Of a stretch of DNA of 43,909 bases, positions 1 to 6,445 are shown piece after piece. The DNA comes from DASULK01 sp036381835. Lineage in GTDB: Bacteria > Actinomycetota > Actinomycetes > Mycobacteriales > Micromonosporaceae. The stretch spans positions 1 through 43,909 of the forward strand of contig DASVCA010000211.1 of assembly GCA_036381835.1 (NCBI GenBank), read 5' to 3'. Every line of letters starts with the position of its first letter. The stretch's first letter is position 1. The notes under the pieces are model-generated. The model saw only the letters and a list, made by a program, of their open reading frames with translations, was not told the DNA's origin and did not search any database. Both the position numbers and the translations under genes were made by a program.

Positions 1-141
1 GGCGAAGTCGGGCACCAAAAAGCCCGCCTCATCGGGCGGGCTGTCGGGCAGACTTTCAACCTGCCCGGGGGGCGCGGCGTTTCGGGAACTTTGGAATCCC
101 GATTCGGGCCGGGCCTTTTCGCGGTTTCCAAAGTCTCGGAA
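1..141. repeat. 141-bp direct terminal repeat, left copy (contig closure)
   Basis: Bases 1-141 are identical to 43769-43909. The repeat lies inside the head protease gene and the reading frame continues perfectly when the ends are joined (43,768 bp circle). An exact 141-base overlap inside a gene is what a k=141 de Bruijn assembly leaves on a circular or circularly permuted molecule, so I read it as an assembly overlap and not as a biological terminal redundancy or attachment site. Confidence 0.95.
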
Positions 142-807
142 AGACCCGGCTGTTTCGGCGGTTTGGAAGTCCGGCGCCGGGGCTTCCGCGCGGCCGGCGT
201 GGCGGAACAGGCTCAAGTCCCACGTCGCCTTCGGAGTGGCGCGCGAGCCGCCGATCACCTCGTCGGCCAAGCCGGCCTCCACGGCTTCCTCGGCGCTGAA
301 CCACGTCTCGCTCGACATGCGGGTGCGCCAGTCCTCCACGGTGCCGCCGGCGCGCTGGGAGTAGATGTCGGCGATGTTGTCCGAGCACTTGTCCAGCAGC
401 GCGGCGCACTCGACCATGTCCTTCGAGTTGCCGACGCAGATCGCATGGGCTTCGTGGATCATCATCTGGGCGTTGCGGGCGATCTTCACCGAGTCGCCGG
501 CCATGGCGATGAAGCTCGCGCTCGACGCGGCGATGCCGTCGATGACGACGTTCACCTGTCCACTGTGGGACTTGAGCGCGTTGTAGATCGCGATCGCGTC
601 GAACACTTCCCCGCCGGGGGAGTTGATGTGCAGGTCCAGATCCCCGCGCTGCTTGCGCAGGTCGGCGACGAAGTCCGACGCCGTGACGCCGAACAGGCCG
701 ATCTCGTCGTAGAGGTAGACCTCGGTCGTAGAGGGGCCGCGGTTCTCGATGCGGTACCAGGACTCTGGCGGCTTGTATGCCACCGGGCGGGTTCGATTGG
801 ACCTCAC
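1..807 (-). CDS. ClpP-type (S14) head maturation protease, N-terminal part; continues at 43768
   Basis: Serine protease that trims the capsid protein and scaffold inside the procapsid. The GTG start at 807 overlaps the stop of the upstream small gene (GTGA). Joined across the contig ends the gene runs 807-1 then 43768-43586, 990 nt and 329 residues. The ClpP fold occupies residues 25-190: oxyanion region NSPGGEV (62-68), nucleophile Ser95 in GIAASS, and His118 in MIHEAH. From about residue 190 the protein has a long Pro/Ala/Glu-rich extension of some 140 residues, possibly with a scaffold-like role. It sits between the MuF/ART genes and the major capsid gene, the usual place for this enzyme. 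No complete copy exists in the linear window because the contig was cut inside the gene. Confidence 0.93.
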   Translation of the reverse strand, partial: MRSNRTRPVAYKPPESWYRIENRGPSTTEVYLYDEIGLFGVTASDFVADLRKQRGDLDLHINSPGGEVFDAIAIYNALKSHSGQVNVVIDGIAASSASFIAMAGDSVKIARNAQMMIHEAHAICVGNSKDMVECAALLDKCSDNIADIYSQRAGGTVEDWRTRMSSETWFSAEEAVEAGLADEVIGGSRATPKATWDLSLFRHAGRAEAPAPDFQTAETAGSFRDFGNREKARPESGFQSSRNAAPPGQVESLPDSPPDEAGFLVPDFA

Positions 808-959
808 GTCAGCCCTCCCGCCGCCCGGCGGATTCGCTCGGGAAGTTCGTCCACGGACTGAGCCCCTCCGTACTGGTCAAGCCACTTTTCGCGCTCGTCC
901 GGGCCGAGGCCGAGACGGATCATCGCTGCGGAGAGCACTCGGGACACTTCGTGAGTCAC
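804..959 (-). CDS. small protein of the head module (51 aa)
   Basis: GTG start at 959, immediately after the TAG stop of the ART-like gene, and a GTGA overlap with the protease start at 807. The product contains LGPDEREKWLDQYGGAQSVD and an Arg-rich helix (ERIRRAA), without Cys or membrane segments. Its tight coupling on both sides makes it a real gene. I do not recognise the family; a small head-assembly factor is possible from position alone. Confidence 0.7.
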   Translation of the reverse strand: MTHEVSRVLSAAMIRLGLGPDEREKWLDQYGGAQSVDELPERIRRAAGGLT

Positions 960-1613
960 CTACGCCTCCTGCACGATGACCGCGGTGCGGTTGAGGATGA
1001 GCAGTTGTGGCTCGTCATTGTGCGTCTCGATGTTGACCGCGTCGTACCCCCGCAGCGCGGCGAACCGGCCCAGGTCAGACGCCGCGTTCCGCGCGGCCGG
1101 GGAAGCGGACCTAGCGAACGCTTCCTGCTCTCGGCGCAGGTCGCCGATCTCGACCACGTTGGCGTCGGTACGCAGTCCGATTCGCAGTCGGGCCGCGGGC
1201 TGGAACTCGTCGAGGTAGGCCGAACTGGTGGCGACATATGTGCCGGCGCCGTAGGTTCCAGTCCCCGGATGCAGATCACCTGACCGGAACTCCTCGGCGT
1301 AACGCTGCGCGTTCGGACCGTCGATTCCACGGTGCGTCTCGGTGACCTCGCCCGCTCGGACGGCGCGGTCGAACTCCGCGCGACTCACGACCTCCGGTTT
1401 TCCAGTGAAGCCCTGAGCCTCCTGGATCGCGCCGAGGGATCGGTCCGCATAGGAGTAGCCACCCAGGTGCTCCATGCCGCGCGAGTTGATGTCTTCGTAG
1501 TCGGCCGACGCGGTGATGTCCTCGCCGTCGACCTTTCCGCCTCCGCCGCCCTTACGCCCGTGCGACTTCTGCGACGAATGGCCGGGGTGGTTGCGCACAC
1601 GTTCCCGGCTCAT
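960..1613 (-). CDS. tagged ADP-ribosyltransferase-like effector (ART2, H-Y-E type candidate)
   Basis: 217 residues from the ATG at 1613, 19 nt after the MuF gene. Residues 8-22 are the block NHPGHSSQKSHGRKG, followed by a Gly5 stretch. The C-terminal 125 residues look like an ART fold: THRGI (His94, Arg95), then GTYGAGTYVATS (Tyr121, Tyr126), and a closing strand DEPQLLILNRTAVIV with Glu201 as candidate catalytic acid. This resembles the H-Y-E class better than the R-S-E class. No signal peptide or membrane segment. Its DNA for the tag is identical over about 42 nt to that of the gene at 4798. The likely role is modification of a host target after delivery or during late infection. The ART assignment is moderate; the tag is certain. 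Confidence 0.7.
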   Translation of the reverse strand: MSRERVRNHPGHSSQKSHGRKGGGGGKVDGEDITASADYEDINSRGMEHLGGYSYADRSLGAIQEAQGFTGKPEVVSRAEFDRAVRAGEVTETHRGIDGPNAQRYAEEFRSGDLHPGTGTYGAGTYVATSSAYLDEFQPAARLRIGLRTDANVVEIGDLRREQEAFARSASPAARNAASDLGRFAALRGYDAVNIETHNDEPQLLILNRTAVIVQEA

Positions 1614-1632
1614 CGCCAGGTGCGCGAGGAAC

Positions 1633-2448
1633 CTAGGGGTTCGCGGGGTCAACCTGCTGTGGTCGGTAGACGGAGACGATGGTGCCCCGGCAACGGGTGC
1701 CGCCTTCGCAGTACCGGTAACCGCCATTGGGGTACACCTCCTGCACTCGCGCGGGGGTGTCCGGGTCATCGGTGTTGCCGAGCCACTTCCCGTCGACCTG
1801 CTGGCAGGGTCCGCAGGTGCGGCCGTCCATCTGCTCGCTCGCATACAGCGCCGCGACCGGACCGGACAGTGCGGTGTTGAGTCGGCCGGTGTTCTGCGCG
1901 CTCGTCAACGCTGCGCCGAGGTGACGCCGGACGAAGTCGTCCGACAGCGACTCCAGGTGTTCGCGGACCGACGCCGCCACCTCGTCGCCTGAGGTAGCCA
2001 CCGACCACTGCCGCAGCGCTTCCCGCCCGGCGGCGTTCGTCAGGCCTTGGCCAAGGAGTGCGACCAGTGCCGCCGCGACTGAGGCGAACACCGACGTGTC
2101 GGACGCGACCGGATCGAGGCGCACGTTCTGCTCGCGCGCTTCGCGGGACATCTGCTGCGCCGCTTCCAGCGCCATGTCCGTCATCGCCGACACGAGCGCG
2201 TCCTGAGCGGCGCCCGTGTTGACCGTCAGTCGCGCGAGCGCGGCGATGTCATTTGACGTGATGGCTGAGCGGACCTGCTCCAGAATGCTGTCCCGCTGAT
2301 CGCGGGTGATCGAGTCCCAGTCCCGCAGCAGAGCGTCGAGGCGACGCTCGAACTGTCGCTGCACCGCGTCCAGGTCGATGTCGCGCGGGTCGACGTTGCG
2401 GACCTCAGTCCCAGTAGTGGCGAAACCCCCGGCTGGGCCGGTCGTCAT
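1633..2448 (-). CDS. MuF-like minor head protein
   Basis: 271 residues. The C-terminal part carries the Mu F-type cysteine motif: DGRTCGPC (Cys212, Cys215), a Asp-Gly six residues on, then YCEGGTRCRG (Cys247, Cys253). This is typical of the portal-associated protein thought to sit at the head vertex and enter with DNA. The N-terminal half is mostly helical. The ATG at 2448 lies 44 nt inside the end of the portal gene. In many phages the MuF domain is fused to a C-terminal toxin domain; here the protein ends 18 residues after the motif, and the ART-like enzyme is a separate downstream gene. Confidence 0.88.
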   Translation of the reverse strand: MTTGPAGGFATTGTEVRNVDPRDIDLDAVQRQFERRLDALLRDWDSITRDQRDSILEQVRSAITSNDIAALARLTVNTGAAQDALVSAMTDMALEAAQQMSREAREQNVRLDPVASDTSVFASVAAALVALLGQGLTNAAGREALRQWSVATSGDEVAASVREHLESLSDDFVRRHLGAALTSAQNTGRLNTALSGPVAALYASEQMDGRTCGPCQQVDGKWLGNTDDPDTPARVQEVYPNGGYRYCEGGTRCRGTIVSVYRPQQVDPANP

Positions 2449-3691
2449 CGCGCGCCCGCACCTCCACGACGGTGCGCAGCAGCGCCGCCACCTGCTCGGT
2501 CGGCATGGCTTCCTGCGGTGGCGCTGGTTCCGTCTCGGCGATCGTCCAGTCAGGAGGCAGGCCGAGGTACGACAGCACGTCCGAGGTGATCTCGACGCCG
2601 GCTTCCTTCAGCGTCTTCAACGCGGCCGTCACCGAGTCGCGCTCGGCGTTGTTCTGCTCCCTGTCCTCGAGGACGGGGGAGATGTAGTCGAACTCCAGGT
2701 TGGTCGCACCGAAGAGCGGCAGGAAGTCGTTGTTGAGCATGTGCTTCCACCGCTTCAAGCGGGGGACCGTCAGCCTACGGGCGAACCACGCGGCCGAAGC
2801 TTCGGCGGTGGCACGGTTGACATCGTCGACCTCGCCGCCGGCGAACTTGGGAAAGCCGAACGCCTCGCGGATCTTCTCCTTCGAGACGTTCCGCAACTCG
2901 ACGAACTGCATGTCCCGGACGGTGTAGTTGTTCGGGACCCACTTGCCCTGCTCAATCACCGCCACCCGGTGCGCGTTGGCGACTCCCTGGTGCTGCTCGC
3001 GCCAGCGGGTGGTGAGCTCGTCGAACTCCTCGTCCGTTAGCCGCTTCTCGACCTCGATGATCCCGCCCGGCTGAGCGGAGTTCCGGAAGAAGTTCCGATT
3101 CCACTCCGCGGCGAAGGTCGACGAGTCGAGGTCCATCAGCACCGACTGCACCGGCCCCATGCCCCGGTACGGGTCCAATGGGGACGGCATGCGCATGAAC
3201 AGCACGTCCTCGACCGGCAGCGGCACCTGCGTGCCCTCGGGGGACGTGAACCAGTAGCCGACGATGAAGTCCGTCGGCGACGGCTGGGGGGCCATCAGGT
3301 CCGGACGCACCGGCCACAGCTCCAGCGGGACCCTGAACCGCGCGTCCCGGGAGATGACGCACCAGCCCTCGCCGGTGAGGTCGATGTGTTGCTGAACACT
3401 CTCCACGAGCTCCTGGCGGGTCATGAACTTGTTCGGCTGCTCCCACACCGCCAGCGCGGCGTGCGAGGTGACCTCGACCCGGTCGTTCGGGTTGGGCGCT
3501 TTCCGGTAGAGCTTCCACTCGACCTCGGCCACGGCCTGCGACGTGGTGCTGACGATGTTGAACAGCGTCCCGACCGCGCCGTACGCGCGCATCTGCGCCG
3601 CGGCGCCGTCCTTGCGCGACCACGGCAGCGTCAGCGCGCGCGGCGCGTACGAGACCGGGGTCTTGTTCAGGATCTTGCCGATCAGGGACAA
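2405..3691 (-). CDS. HK97-family portal protein
   Basis: 428 residues, normal for the family. It forms the dodecameric ring at the capsid vertex through which DNA is packaged and which nucleates head assembly. Recognisable features are the N-terminal segment with NIVSTTSQAVAEVEWKLY, the central GEGWCVI and DPYRGMGPVQSVLMDLD segments, RNFFRNSAQPGGII, and the conserved FGFPKF/DDVNRATAEASAAWF stretch. The start is a TTG at 3691, directly after the TAG of the preceding membrane-protein gene; no better in-frame start is near. The 3' end overlaps the MuF gene by 44 nt. Confidence 0.96.
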   Translation of the reverse strand: MSLIGKILNKTPVSYAPRALTLPWSRKDGAAAQMRAYGAVGTLFNIVSTTSQAVAEVEWKLYRKAPNPNDRVEVTSHAALAVWEQPNKFMTRQELVESVQQHIDLTGEGWCVISRDARFRVPLELWPVRPDLMAPQPSPTDFIVGYWFTSPEGTQVPLPVEDVLFMRMPSPLDPYRGMGPVQSVLMDLDSSTFAAEWNRNFFRNSAQPGGIIEVEKRLTDEEFDELTTRWREQHQGVANAHRVAVIEQGKWVPNNYTVRDMQFVELRNVSKEKIREAFGFPKFAGGEVDDVNRATAEASAAWFARRLTVPRLKRWKHMLNNDFLPLFGATNLEFDYISPVLEDREQNNAERDSVTAALKTLKEAGVEITSDVLSYLGLPPDWTIAETEPAPPQEAMPTEQVAALLRTVVEVRARDDDRPSRGFRHYWD

Positions 3692-3934
3692 CTACTTCAC
3701 CCAGTCGACCACGAAGAACGACAGTCCAGCCGCGATCAGCCCCAGCAGCGTCGACACGGTGAACAGTCCAGCCGTGATGCACGCCAGCCCGCACACCGTC
3801 ATGGCGACGGGCCGCACCTTGTCCCACCCGCGCCCGATGGCAGCGCGAAGACTCTTCCGCCACGGCCGGGACCGCTCGAACAGCCGCGCCAGCACGCTCG
3901 TGGTCCGGGCGGTGGCGTACTCGTACGTTGTCAT
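3692..3934 (-). CDS. small membrane protein between ART1 and portal (80 aa)
   Basis: A basic N-terminal half (Arg/Lys-rich, residues 9-40) is followed by one long or two short hydrophobic segments (MTVCGLACITAGLFTVSTLL and GLIAAGLSFFVV). The ATG overlaps the stop of the 27-residue gene. No family recognised. Its place in the head block beside an ART gene is unusual for a holin; a membrane-acting partner of the effectors, or a DNA-entry factor, is conceivable but unproven. Confidence 0.75.
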   Translation of the reverse strand: MTTYEYATARTTSVLARLFERSRPWRKSLRAAIGRGWDKVRPVAMTVCGLACITAGLFTVSTLLGLIAAGLSFFVVDWVK

Positions 3935-4014
3935 GAGTTCGCCTCCTCGTCCTCGGCGGCGAGCTCCTCGTCGAGTGCCCAGCGGTCGGTGACGGGGCTC
4001 AGTTCCTCATCCAC
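3931..4014 (-). CDS. 27-residue acidic microprotein
   Basis: GTG at 4014 overlaps the ART1 stop (4009-4007) by 8 nt and its TGA overlaps the next ATG (ATGA at 3934-3931). The product has 10 acidic residues in 27 (DEELSP...DEELAAEDEEANS) and no hydrophobic stretch. It fills exactly the gap between two coding regions, which supports translation. Acidity next to an ART gene is the sort of property seen in small antitoxin-like inhibitors, but that is speculation. Confidence 0.45.
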   Translation of the reverse strand: MDEELSPVTDRWALDEELAAEDEEANS

Positions 4015-4798
4015 CCGTCACCTCCACGTCCAGGAAGTGAATGCCGTCCACCACGCCGTGATCGTTGACGACGCGCATGCCCAAGCCCCGATCGAGAAGC
4101 ACCTCGGCGTAGCCGCCGCCGTCTCCCTCGCCCTCGTAGCGGTCCATTCCCGTGATCTGGACTGCGCGGGTTCCCGCCGGGACATGAATGCGCAGTTCGG
4201 TGGGGTGGTTTTCCGAACTCCGGTGCTGGCTGCTCGCGTTGTGGCCGCGCGCGAACTCCTCGGCGATCTGGAACCTAGCCGAGGTCGACTGGAACGCGTG
4301 GTGCGTCCAGGTCTTGCCGACGTTGCTCCCGTTCGGGTCGAAGCCGGGTATGACGCGTCCGGGCTCCGAGGTGCCGCGATGCACCGCGACATCCCGGTCC
4401 AGCTTGCTCATCTCCATCAACCGGTCGATCCGCTCCACCTGCTGGCGAACCTCGGGCGTCGCGTTAGTCAGGTCGCCCTTGTCCCGGTAGAGCGTCCGGT
4501 TGGTCTCGATGTAACCGTCCCGCGCGTACCCGTGCTCGCCGTCGATCGCGTCTTGAACCTGCAATCGCTCGCGAGTCCCGATCCCGCCGCGTTGATCAGC
4601 GGTCCGGCGGAGCACCTGGTCATATGTGCCAGGCAGGGCGTCGATCGCACCCTGTCCAGTCGGAAGCGCGTCGAACTCCGCCTCGGTCAGCGATCCCTTA
4701 CGCCCGTGCGACTTCTGCGACGAATGGCCGGGGTGGTTCAGGATCACAGACACGTCCCGGATTGGCAGCCAGGATCCGCTGACCATGATCCTGCCCAC
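4007..4798 (-). CDS. tagged ADP-ribosyltransferase effector (ART1, R-S-E class)
   Basis: 263 residues from a GTG at 4798 with GGAGG upstream; the ATG at residue 5 is an alternative. Residues 1-35 hold SGSWLPIRDVSVIL followed by NHPGHSSQKSHGRKG (21-35). Residues 95-250 show the R-S-E ART signature: the helix TNRTLYRDKGD, VAVHRG (Arg141), FQSTS (Ser171-Thr-Ser173), and AEVLLDRG with catalytic-position Glu232. Two residues before that Glu there is Tyr230, where Arg-specific enzymes have Glu and several others Gln, so the acceptor may be unusual. It would transfer ADP-ribose from NAD+ to a host component. It lies between the large terminase and portal, where a late, head-associated role is expected. 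Confidence 0.88.
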   Translation of the reverse strand: MGRIMVSGSWLPIRDVSVILNHPGHSSQKSHGRKGSLTEAEFDALPTGQGAIDALPGTYDQVLRRTADQRGGIGTRERLQVQDAIDGEHGYARDGYIETNRTLYRDKGDLTNATPEVRQQVERIDRLMEMSKLDRDVAVHRGTSEPGRVIPGFDPNGSNVGKTWTHHAFQSTSARFQIAEEFARGHNASSQHRSSENHPTELRIHVPAGTRAVQITGMDRYEGEGDGGGYAEVLLDRGLGMRVVNDHGVVDGIHFLDVEVTGG

Positions 4799-4807
4799 GC
4801 CACCTCC

Positions 4808-6244
4808 CTAAGTCAGGAAGCGGACCCGGGGGCGGACGGCGTTCAACAGCAGTCGGGAGAGAGCCTGGGACAGGGCGTCCACCTGGTCGTCATGCGTCGA
4901 CAGCGGGAAGGACGCGGCCTCGTCGATCAGCTCACCCACCCACGGCGCCAGCTCCGGCGCGGGAAGGTAGACGTTCTTGGCCTCGACGAATGGCGAGATC
5001 GCGCTCGCGCGCGACTCCTTCGACCCCTCCGGCTGCACCGCGATCAGCCCCGACACCGTGCGGGACAGGGACGAGATGACCGCGGGGCCGTTCGCCTTGT
5101 CCTCGACGAGCTTGGCGTTGGACTGCGGCCACTTCGCGCTCAGCTGCCGGACCGCCATGCAGGTGTCGACGAAGCTCATTCGCCCGCGCACCTGATCCAG
5201 CAGATACGCGTCCCCACCCCGACGGCCCCACACCTGCCCGACGACGAAGTCCGCACTGTCGGTGTCCTTGAAGCTCATGTCCCACGACTGGATCACTTCG
5301 TCGAAGGTCAGCGTCAAACGTTCGCCGTTGTCGTCGATCCACTGCGGCGTCTCGTAGCGCTGCCACCACTCCCGCCGGAAGATCAGCCCTTCCCCCGGAG
5401 AGGGTCGCCCCTGGTACAGCGCGCTCCACACCCGACTGCCGCGCTCGGTGCGGATCCGCTCCCACTGCTCCGTCGTCCGACCCCGCGCCGAGAGCATGTA
5501 CTCCCCCGGCTCCCGCCCCAGTGGATCGGTCTCCCCGTACTCCGGCCGGTGCTCGGCCTGGGCCGGGATGTTGAGCACCTTCCACCGGCCCGGCTCATCC
5601 CGGATCAACCGCCCCGCGAGGTCGTCCTCATGCCACCGCGTCATGATCAGCACCACGGGAGCACCCGGAGCAAGCCGGGTGGACGCGACGGACTCCCACC
5701 AGTCCCACACCGCGTCCCGGTAGGTCGGGGAGTCAGCCTCCTTCGGCCCCTTCACCGGGTCGTCGATGATCAGCAGATCAACCGGCCTACCGGTGAGGGC
5801 CCCGCCGACGCCGGCGCAGTACATCCCGCCCTCGTGCCCGTCGAGCTGCCACTCGTGCGCCGCCTTCGTGTCCGACCGCACCACGAGCCCCAGCTCCGGA
5901 TGAGCCTGGATGTCGTTCCGAACCGCCCGACCCCACCGCCGCGCCACCCCGTGCTCATACGAGGCGTTGACGATCCGCATGTCCGGGTTTCGCACCAGGC
6001 ACCACGTCGGGAACCTCCGGGATGCCCGCTGGCTCTTCCCCTCCTGCGGCGGCATGGAGATGATCAGCCGATCACACTTCCCGTCCGCCACCTCAACCAG
6101 CGCGGCGTCGATCAGATCCAGCGCCGGGGTCTGGACCGTCTTCGCGTCCAGGGACCGAGCCATCTTGCCGGGAGTGGACCAGGCGTTGCTCTTCGGGGTC
6201 CAGTGGGCGAGGAAGGCTTCCCAGGCCTGAGCGGAGATGTCCAT
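4808..6244 (-). CDS. terminase large subunit (TerL)
   Basis: 478 residues from the ATG at 6244, which has AGGAGG five bases upstream; the GTG at 6250 abuts that site and is less likely. The ATPase half carries the Walker A-like SMPPQEGKS (63-71) and Walker B LLIIDDP (Asp161, Asp162), then MTRWHEDD. The nuclease half has QSWDMSFKD, VEDKANGPAV and HDDQVDALSQAL, the usual acidic RNase H-like cluster. It powers DNA translocation through the portal and cuts the concatemer. It lies unusually far from the small subunit: a kinase-like gene, a 61-residue gene and 224 nt of non-coding DNA separate them. Confidence 0.96.
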   Translation of the reverse strand: MDISAQAWEAFLAHWTPKSNAWSTPGKMARSLDAKTVQTPALDLIDAALVEVADGKCDRLIISMPPQEGKSQRASRRFPTWCLVRNPDMRIVNASYEHGVARRWGRAVRNDIQAHPELGLVVRSDTKAAHEWQLDGHEGGMYCAGVGGALTGRPVDLLIIDDPVKGPKEADSPTYRDAVWDWWESVASTRLAPGAPVVLIMTRWHEDDLAGRLIRDEPGRWKVLNIPAQAEHRPEYGETDPLGREPGEYMLSARGRTTEQWERIRTERGSRVWSALYQGRPSPGEGLIFRREWWQRYETPQWIDDNGERLTLTFDEVIQSWDMSFKDTDSADFVVGQVWGRRGGDAYLLDQVRGRMSFVDTCMAVRQLSAKWPQSNAKLVEDKANGPAVISSLSRTVSGLIAVQPEGSKESRASAISPFVEAKNVYLPAPELAPWVGELIDEAASFPLSTHDDQVDALSQALSRLLLNAVRPRVRFLT

Positions 6245-6259
6245 GGACACCTCCTGCGG

Positions 6260-6445
6260 TCACGCCAGGTACAGATACCCGTTCGACCAGCCGTTGGCCA
6301 CGAGGTCTTCCCCCAGCCGCTGATCCCCGAGATGCCGCCGGAGCGCGGCGAACGCGTCCCCAGCCGCCCCGGCCAACGTCAGGACGCCGTCTTCGAACTC
6401 GACAGTCCCGACGACCTTGTCCGATCCAACGGCACGCAGTTCCAT
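6260..6445 (-). CDS. 61-residue partner of the kinase-like gene
   Basis: The ATG at 6445 shares one base with the stop of the kinase-like gene (TGATG), so the two are translationally coupled. The product is soluble, with two short strands (VVGTVEFEDGVLTL), a helical middle and the C-terminal motif GWSNGYLYLA. I do not know its function. A small gene strictly coupled behind a putative toxin-like enzyme is a reasonable candidate for an immunity protein or adaptor, but nothing in the sequence proves that. Confidence 0.75.
   Translation of the reverse strand: MELRAVGSDKVVGTVEFEDGVLTLAGAAGDAFAALRRHLGDQRLGEDLVANGWSNGYLYLA

Noticed and set aside
1..141. End repeat as an attachment site or true terminal redundancy
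   Set aside because: Exactly 141 bases, inside a gene and with frame continuity; an assembly k-mer overlap explains it better.
787..802. GGTTCGATT as a tRNA T-loop
   Set aside because: It lies in the protease coding region and there is no acceptor stem or anticodon arm around it. No tRNA was found anywhere in the window by eye.
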